Below the pieces are notes generated by a model. It worked only from the letters and a program-made list of their open reading frames with translations, ran no database searches and was not told the DNA's origin. A program made the translations under genes and the position numbers. DNA of 13,670 nucleotides from Asterionellopsis glacialis (Eukaryota; Bacillariophyta; Plagiogrammaphyceae; Rhaphoneidales; Asterionellopsidaceae), in contig WKLE02003340.1 in NCBI GenBank assembly GCA_014885115.2, forward strand, positions 1-13,670, given 5' to 3'. Positions 8,310-13,670 of the stretch are shown here, piece by piece. Every line of letters begins with the position of its first letter. Within the stretch, counting starts at the first letter, position 1.

Positions 8310-9113
8310 GAGGAAGTATATTTCTAGGAAGGAGGTCGAATTGTGATCTTCAATAGATTTGGAGCGTGTGACAAGAGAGAGAGAGGAGAGAAGACTAGAG
8401 AGGGGTGGTAAGAATGTAATGGAACTACCGAACAAAAAAGACTGAACGGCAGCAGGAGAGCGCAAATTCAGCAAGAATGAATCTATCGAACGAACGAAAG
8501 TAAATCTTGGCACGTAAAATTTCACGTTCACAGCAACCGAAACGGTTTTCGTTCTCTCCCCCTTGCCTGCTCTTTTTCTATCTCTTGACAACAGTGTTCG
8601 ATCTCTATTATATCTCGTGTCTTGATTCCCGTTTTGGAATTTGCAATCGTATGTCTTGGTACAAATTCTACATAAATCATGATGTGTGTGTGTGTTCTGA
8701 TTGACGCGCGGGGAAAATGACACGTCCACACTCCCAAACCAATCGCGAATCTTTTCTTGGGAGTGGCCGAAGTATTAGATTCGTACGATTCAAATCAGTA
8801 CAATCGTCTTTCCGTCGTCAGTTACCCCAGTACGTCACAAGAAGCGCATCAACTACTACCCCTCATTTTTTTTGGGGGTGTGTTTCAAAAAAAAGATTTT
8901 CAAGTTTTTTTGCAAAGGGCAACCCTCCCTCCCCCCCCGCAAACCATCAGCACGGAGACAAAGAGCAATGCCACAAAATTAAAAAAAAAAAAAAACATAC
9001 CGACACCTTTGACATAAACGAGAGATCAACATTGAATATTGTTAGTATTCTAACAACAACAAAAGAACACAGTACCTCTCTACTTCTCGTTCAATCTTAC
9101 ATCTACTCGATAG

Positions 9114-9490
9114 GTAAGAATTTCATGGGAATGTATGTACATACATACATGGAATGGACGAGCGCAATGACGTCCATATGGTTAGTTGTCCCGAAAAGTA
9201 GTTTGGGTAAAAAAAAAAGGGGATCAATCAAGTCATCTGAGTATATCTATATTATATGTACCGTAGATGAGAATGACACTTGTCTCACAAAAAAACACAA
9301 GATAGAATGCAAGAACGAACAAAGTACTAACTAGCTACAAAAGTTGTTGGTACTCTAGTTTCTCTCACGTCTCTATACAAGATACTTTATTTGAATTATT
9401 GATTCCACATTTAACCACTAATGTTTTTTTGTTTTTGTTTTTTGTGCATTTTCCTAGTTTACATTATAATTTCACAGTTCTTTCCTCTAG
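9114..9490 (+). other. Candidate 5'-UTR intron of SEC61G
   Basis: A strong donor (TAG|GTAAGAA at 9114) and a pyrimidine-rich acceptor (TTCTTTCCTCTAG ending at 9490) bracket 377 nt, ending 45 nt before the SEC61G start codon. A second possible acceptor, TTTTCCTAG, ends at 9457. Leader introns close to the start codon are common in small housekeeping genes. There is no transcript evidence here, so this is inference from splice-site quality and position. Confidence 0.35.
9131..9146. repeat. 16-bp perfect palindrome
   Basis: ATGTATGTACATACAT is identical to its reverse complement and is followed by a further ACAT-type unit. It lies within the candidate SEC61G leader intron. It may simply be a short GTAT/ATAC microsatellite inversion. 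No binding factor can be named. Confidence 0.6.
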
Positions 9491-9535
9491 AAACCAAAAC
9501 CCTACACCAATAAAAATACCAATACACACAAAACT

Positions 9536-9775
9536 ATGGATATTTCTACTTCCACGTATACTACATTTTCGAATGATGACACTCAAGAATCCTTGTTGGA
9601 TATTTTAAAACGTGTACACAAGGATTCTGTCATGTTTGCTACGAAATGTAAAAAACCAGATAAAAAAGAATTTTTACAAATGGTACGCATGATATCTGTT
9701 GGATTTGGTATTATGGGTTTCATGGGACTTTTTGCCAAATTAGTATTTCTTCCCATTCATGCCATTATTTCATAA
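9536..9775 (+). CDS. SEC61G: Sec61 gamma, SEC61 translocon subunit (SecE homologue)
   Basis: This 79-residue, single-exon gene encodes the gamma subunit of the heterotrimeric Sec61 channel, which moves nascent proteins into or across the ER membrane. The family pattern is clear: an amphipathic cytosolic helix (about 20-37, LLDILKRVHKDSVMFATKC), the hallmark CKKPDKKEF (38-46), and one C-terminal transmembrane helix (about 51-73, with SVGFGIMGFMGLFAKLV) ending in PIHAII. It is a tail-anchored protein with a short luminal end. It is slightly longer than the usual 68-70 residues because of an S/T-rich N-terminus (1-18). The ATG context is AAACTATGG, and no upstream in-frame extension looks coding. 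Confidence 0.95.
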   Translation: MDISTSTYTTFSNDDTQESLLDILKRVHKDSVMFATKCKKPDKKEFLQMVRMISVGFGIMGFMGLFAKLVFLPIHAIIS

Positions 9776-10103
9776 ATATAATAATAATAATATGTGTAAC
9801 AAGGCAAAACAAACAAAAATGCTCAAGGATGACTAGGATTATATCCTGGAAACAATGCGAAAAAAAAATACAAGGGAATGGGAATGGGGGGGAGGATATG
9901 AATGAGCTAGTCTAGTATGGATTTGATGCAATGGTATAAAAAGAGAGTAGCACGAAGTACAGGTAGATTGTAGCTTTGTAATACATGATTGGTATAAAAA
10001 GAATAAGAAGAATATATGTAAAATGTTTCTAATATAATATATATTATTTGTGGAGCTATTGCATTGTACTTTTTTTGGGGGGGGGGTGAAAATTATGTTT
10101 TCC
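9776..10103. other. SEC61G 3' flank
   Basis: It begins with an ATA/ATAAT-rich stretch (9774-9793) just after the stop codon, probably 3'-UTR. It also holds an A8 run near 9861, a G-rich patch near 9880-9895 and a T6-G10 run at 10071-10086. The minus strand is open for 88 codons at 9839-10105, but the product is low complexity and not convincing. No other gene is seen. Confidence 0.5.
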
Positions 10104-10460
10104 ATGTTAGCCCTGTCGGCTACAATATCTCCATCAATGCATGCATACTAGATAGATAGATAGAGCCTTTACAAACAAAAGTATCGTACCTGCAGATTCC
10201 TATACCAAACGACATGAGGATTTCATAAGTATCACCATTTCCATTCATTATTTTTTTTGTACTCGACATGGGGGCTCTTATGTTTGGTTTGGACTGGAGA
10301 TCGTACTACTATTACTTTCCTCTCGTTTTGGGGGGGGGGCAAGTGGAGAGTGCTTTATTTCTGTCTACTAGTGAATTCATTCATTAAACAAACCTGACCC
10401 CCTACCTCCAAACTAGTGAGTAGGGTGAATGACTTTTTCATTTTTTAACATGGAAGAGCT
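10104..10460 (+). repeat. Diverged tandem duplication, unit A
   Basis: Ordered short blocks recur in unit B about 470 nt later: ATCAATGC, TAGATAG, GCCTTT/GCCCTT, ACCTGCAGA, GAGGAT, TACTC, TTTGGTTT, AAAC-GACCCC and GAATGACT/TTCATT-CATGGA. Gaps are frequent. No open frame spans the unit, so this is an old duplication of non-coding or long-dead sequence. Its boundaries are approximate. Confidence 0.4.
10326..10372 (+). repeat. T4-G10 tract with related flank, dispersed repeat copy 2
   Basis: Four T and ten G are followed by CAA, GTGGAGAGTG, CTTTATTT and TCTACTAG. The order of blocks matches the tract in the UFD1 upstream spacer. It lies inside duplication unit A but is not preserved in unit B, so it may have been inserted later. 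Confidence 0.45.
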
Positions 10461-10569
10461 CTTTACATAGCATTTGATTTGATGTTCAAGAAAGTATCTC
10501 ACAGCACACAAGTGTAGTATGCAAATTTTTAAAAAATGTTGGTCATGATGTATCTATATTTCTTAGCTT

Positions 10570-10890
10570 GTGTATGTAGATTCCAAGTTTCTCAATCAAT
10601 GCGCGTAGATAGTGCCCTTCTTAAAAAAAAAAATGAAACTACCTGCAGAGATTCTATTCCTTTTTAAGTACTACTGAGGATGGAAAATATCATGATTATA
10701 ATATCATCTCCATTTAAATTTATAAATTCTACCAATACTGTACTCCACCTCTTGTTTTTTTTGGTTTGTAAAAAAAGTGATTTTTTGTCTGGTAAAATTA
10801 CCATAATCAAACGAGACCCCGTGCCTTTTTTAAAAAAATAGCTAGGATGAACATGACTCGTTCATTCATGGAGGACTACCTACAGCTTCT
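10570..10890 (+). repeat. Diverged tandem duplication, unit B
   Basis: This is the counterpart of unit A with the same block order (CTCAATCAATGC, GTAGATAG, ACCTGCAGAGATTC, TGAGGATG, TACTCCAC, GGTTTG, GAGACCCC, CGTTCATTCATGGAGG). It lacks the G10 tract. No coding potential is visible. Confidence 0.4.
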
Positions 10891-11542
10891 TCAAGGCACG
10901 TGTATGTTTCAAAATACTGGAGGATAAAGAAGCAACTGCTCCTTTCTAACTATACGTTTGTCTTTATCATATAATCTATAGATAATAGATCAAAACACAA
11001 TGGTAAGATCGTACGTCCTCCAAAGCAGAAGCAGTCCAAATGAATTATATTATATGACACTGGTGTGAAAACCTCCAGTACTGTAATCGAGTATAGACCT
11101 CCTATTCAGGGTAGGTGTTTGTTACCATGATATTGTTTCCGTAAAAGCCGATTTTCTTTTTGTGTTTTGATTTTCACCACAAATATACGTTCCACATGGA
11201 ACAAACAAAAGCAGGCAAATAGAATAAAATCAAAAACAAACACAAGAGACATGCATGCATGTTACAGGATGGTTTTACATGGAAAGTATTTCAAAACAAG
11301 TTGAAAAATTCGAAAGTATTCAAGTTTACAATTGACACACAACACTACTATTCTTTCTTATAATCAAAACTACAGTACGTACGCATCATACGATTATGTA
11401 CTACGTTTCTCAAGATTGATGGTAGTATAATACCCAAAATAACTACCTTTTTTCTACTACACCATACAGAGAGCGTATCTATGTATATATCACGCCATTG
11501 TCCCTCCTATAGAATGATGATATTGCTTGCTCTCTATAAGTT
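10891..11542. other. 3' flank of the secreted-protein gene
   Basis: Nothing gene-like is seen. A 9-bp inverted repeat, TACTGGAGG (10915-10923) and CCTCCAGTA (11072-11080), spans about 150 nt. A 14-bp palindrome, ACATGCATGCATGT, lies at 11249-11262. The part nearest 11542 is the presumed 3'-UTR of the minus-strand gene. Confidence 0.45.
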
Positions 11543-12007
11543 TTAGGCTGTCTTGTATGTACACCATCCATCATGTCCTGTTTCACCTTGTGCAAGATAA
11601 TTACATCCACCAACTTGATTATTCCCTGGATCAGGTGCACATTGGTATGCAACAATATTATCCATATTCCAATCGACACATCCATACGGATATGATCCCT
11701 TGCATACATGATCGCAATTGGAGGGCATCATAGACATGGACATGGACATCATCATGAATCGTTCAACATTGAGATCTAATTCTGCAGACTTGGAGTCAAT
11801 TTCACTTTCTAAAAAGGATGATTTTTCTTTTTTAGTGGACTGTTGCTGTTGTTGGTTGACATCTTCAATCACAACATGATGATTCGTAGCAGCACGACGA
11901 TGACGACGACGACGATGAATTCCATTATGGTTATTATTATGTTTTTCATCAGCAGTTACCATGATTGCCATGGAAGCAAGGAAAAGACTTGAGAGTGTAA
12001 TCTTCAT
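11543..12007 (-). CDS. Small secreted six-cysteine protein, function unknown
   Basis: This intact 154-residue, single-exon gene encodes a secreted protein that I cannot place in a named family. A signal peptide (1-19, MKITLSSLFLASMAIMVTA) is followed by a His/Asn/Arg-rich segment with RRRRHRR (32-38), which could be a proprotein processing site. A poly-Q run (52-56), a short charged helix (58-83) and a Met/Ser run (85-94) come next. The C-terminal domain (98-149) has six cysteines at 98, 102, 110, 123, 135 and 149, with PYGCVDWNMDNIVAYQC and GETGHDGWC as the most distinctive parts. Six cysteines suggest three disulfides and a compact extracellular module. The low-complexity middle resembles linkers in diatom cell-wall and secreted proteins, so an extracellular or frustule-associated role is possible but speculative. 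The start is set by the signal peptide. The leader is pyrimidine-rich on the coding strand. Confidence 0.85.
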   Translation of the reverse strand: MKITLSSLFLASMAIMVTADEKHNNNHNGIHRRRRHRRAATNHHVVIEDVNQQQQQSTKKEKSSFLESEIDSKSAELDLNVERFMMMSMSMSMMPSNCDHVCKGSYPYGCVDWNMDNIVAYQCAPDPGNNQVGGCNYLAQGETGHDGWCTYKTA

Positions 12008-12844
12008 GATTTGATGTTTGTGTTATGAATAGAATTATAATAGAGGCAAGGTTAGAGAAGAGAGAGAGAGAGAAGATATATTATGATTCGCGTTTCTATG
12101 AAGGAGTTCTTTCGATCAAGAGAATGTAGACGTATCAGTGGAGTAGAGCGGGGCTAAGAGGAGAAACGAAACGTCGACGAGGATAATTATGGAATCCAAG
12201 AGAGTTCGGGTCTATTTTATAATAATAAAGAGGTATAATACTGATTCACCCTGGTTTTGTTTGATCTAGTCATCCTATACCTGGGTAATACTTGAAGCAG
12301 TCCTACTTATGGTTCACGTGTGAAGAAAACAATAATTGGCCGTTCCCCTGCCACATATAAAAAAAAGATACTAATTTTTCAGTTATGCTAAGCGAACATA
12401 CGGCATGTAGAGCAGTACCAGAGGTGCACGTAAGTTTGGGAGAAGGAACAAGCAAGAATTTAGAGATCTGAATCATGTGAGTGCGAAATGGTATCTTGCC
12501 TTCAAGACGATACTACTATGCGAACATAGTCATCCAAGAGTGGGACTTGGTTTTTTGAAATTTCATTTATATTTTATGTATGAATACATATATTTTGATT
12601 CAAATCCAATAGTGCATTCACCAATATTCAAGTATATACCAACATCCTTTATAGCGTTACTAAGCAATTGGCTGTTCTTTTGTGGGATTGGCTGCTCTAC
12701 TATAATCATTTTGATCGTTTCAACTACAAGACTTCCTGCTATTGGTCGGTGAAAAATTTGGAGGGAGTCCGATCTGAAATGGATGAAATTTCAAAAGATC
12801 TGAATATGCATATACGAATTTTTTAGTCTTTGAAGAAACCATGC
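12008..12844. other. Upstream region of the secreted-protein gene and beyond
   Basis: Next to the gene is a GA-rich run (12057-12075), which is CT-rich on the coding strand. A near-palindrome, TTCACGTGTGAA with a CACGTG core, lies at 12313-12324, about 310 bases upstream of the start. The rest is AT-rich, with repeated short words (GATCTGAA three times at 12465, 12770 and 12797; GCGAACATA twice). An open stretch at 12477-12752 begins at GTG and has no recognisable domain. No gene is called. Confidence 0.45.
12313..12324. promoter_or_regulatory. Candidate G-box-like site (CACGTG)
   Basis: TTCAC-GT-GTGAA is an inverted repeat centred on an ACGT core. ACGT cores are classic targets of bZIP and bHLH factors. 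The site is about 310 bases upstream of the minus-strand secreted-protein gene. Its function is inferred from motif and position only. Confidence 0.25.
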
Positions 12845-13215
12845 AACTGGTCTCCGGGTATTTCAAATTTAGTAGCCGGGTCTGCTGCACTCCCCCATGG
12901 CCATTTCTCTGTTTCTTATGCGCTTATTGAGAGTGATTCGGGAGGAAGGGCGATGCGCGCTTTCGGTATTCTAGCCCGTACGGACAGACTTACGGTATCA
13001 GGTCGGACCTGCGCGGACAGCGAGACAGCCCCGACAAGGTCGCAATTCTACAAGGGAAGAGAACACTTTACAGATCGACAGATGTGAGTGAGTCTACAAG
13101 CTCCGTGTAGGAGCAATGACGGAGGATAAGCCGAACAAGCGTGCAGGGACAGACTGACCTGCGTGGAAGAAACTGCGGTGGGCCTTCAATCATCAAGCCC
13201 AAGACAGAAGAAGAT
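12845..13215. other. GC-rich islet with short palindromes and hairpins, unidentified
   Basis: From 12961 to 13200, G+C counted by hand is 130 of 240 (about 54%), well above the AT-rich surroundings. It contains CAGGTC-G-GACCTG (12999-13011), GCTCC-GTGTA-GGAGC (13100-13114) and GCAGG...CCTGC (13143-13162). The plus strand is open at 12830-13087 (85 codons), but the product matches no family I know and the frame ends abruptly. It could be a transposon remnant, a structured non-coding RNA, a decayed exon or acquired DNA. The common snRNAs and tRNAs were considered and do not fit. Confidence 0.45.
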
Positions 13216-13670
13216 TGATTATGAAAATATACCAGTAGCGTTATGCTGGGACAGATAGTTCTGGCCAACAGAGAGAAAATAATAATATACACCCCACATA
13301 CAATACTCTAGAAGAAACAGAGACATAAAAAAAACATGAATATGAACTGGAAAGCAATGTTTCATAGAGCAAGCACATTTTTGAAGACAGCAGAGAAACA
13401 TGATATTCCCAATCCTTACCTCTAGAAGTACTAAACAAGATATCACAAGCAGCAGCAGAGCATCCCAATCTAGTATAATAGAAACTAAAGGGTAAACTAT
13501 ATTTTCTTCTTTTGGATTTGAAATCCCTATTTATTATTTTGTCAAACCAATACTGTGGACTCTACAAATAATATAAAGGATGATGACAGGCACAATGACT
13601 TCTTTGTGATAATTTCAAGTTGTTGTTTGTCACCAAACATCATTGTTCCTATATAACTAAATAATGCTTT
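13216..13670. other. AT-rich end of window, no gene recognised
   Basis: Open stretches on both strands are short and carry stops in all frames. A GCAGCAGCAGAG run lies near 13450. A short hairpin, GTTTG-TCAC-CAAAC, lies near 13625-13640. Nothing here supports a gene or RNA. Confidence 0.45.

Larger units (their letters stand above)
8310..9535. other. Divergent intergenic region, TMEM184-like and SEC61G promoters
   Basis: This region lies between two divergently transcribed genes. Next to the TMEM184-like start, the minus strand is CT-rich (complement of GA-rich 8370-8400), as in a 5'-UTR. Further along are a GT run (8681-8695), mixed homopolymers (T8-G5 near 8868, C8 near 8930, A15 near 8980) and a possible SEC61G 5'-UTR intron. 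The plus strand stays open from 8717 to 9334 (205 codons), but the product is S/T/K-rich, passes through homopolymer tracts and matches no family I know. I do not call it a gene. Confidence 0.45.

Noticed and set aside
4132..9775. UFD1 and SEC61G as a functional ER gene cluster
   Set aside because: They are on opposite strands with an unrelated gene between them. Co-location of ER genes in a compact eukaryotic genome is expected by chance.
9839..10105. 88-codon minus-strand open frame beyond SEC61G
   Set aside because: The product is F/Y/S/P-rich from translated homopolymer and AT runs, has no domain, and starts in the T-G10 tract.
12477..12752. 91-codon plus-strand open frame
   Set aside because: It begins at GTG, which is not a usual start in a nuclear gene. 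Hydrophobic patches come from T-rich DNA and no family is recognisable.
13219..13468. Two overlapping 75-codon minus-strand open frames
   Set aside because: They overlap each other in different frames, are not supported by any motif, and fall in AT-rich non-coding sequence.
1..13670. CRISPR array, prokaryotic operon or phage features
   Set aside because: No regularly spaced direct repeats, Shine-Dalgarno-spaced gene strings or phage genes are present. All recognisable products are eukaryotic.

Overview
The window looks like nuclear DNA of a diatom or a close stramenopile relative, probably a pennate diatom. The reasons are AT-rich DNA, compact single-exon genes on both strands with clearly eukaryotic products (UFD1, a TMEM184/OST-alpha-family membrane protein, Sec61 gamma), long runs of Q, T, S and N in proteins, a short GT-AG intron, a CCCTAA-type telomere-like tract, and a small secreted protein with the MSMSM-type low complexity I associate with diatom secretomes. 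The species cannot be named from sequence alone.

Layout. (1) 1-3500: two tandem, decayed copies of one secreted-protein gene. It had a signal peptide, a short intron, a von Willebrand factor A (vWA) domain and HYR/PKD-like repeats. Copy 1 keeps the vWA metal site but needs at least seven frame changes. Copy 2 has lost the vWA core. A degenerate telomere-like tract lies inside copy 1. (2) 3500-4131: AT-rich spacer with microsatellites. (3) 4132-5589, minus: intact UFD1. (4) 6357-8309, minus: intact TMEM184/OST-alpha-like protein with a long disordered tail. (5) 9536-9775, plus: SEC61 gamma, with a possible 5'-UTR intron upstream. (6) 9776-11542: spacer with poly-G tracts and a diverged tandem duplication. 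(7) 11543-12007, minus: small secreted six-cysteine protein of unknown function. (8) 12008-13670: no convincing gene, but a GC-richer islet of about 370 nt at 12845-13215 with several short palindromes or hairpins.

Functionally, UFD1 (extraction of ubiquitinated ER proteins with Cdc48/Npl4) and Sec61 gamma (the ER translocon) both act at the ER membrane. Eukaryotic neighbours are not normally operonic, so I treat this as coincidence. I do not see a new multi-gene system. The best leads are the decaying vWA-HYR tandem pair with its telomere-like insertion, the unknown six-cysteine secreted protein, the conserved-looking island in the TMEM184 tail, and the unexplained GC-rich islet.
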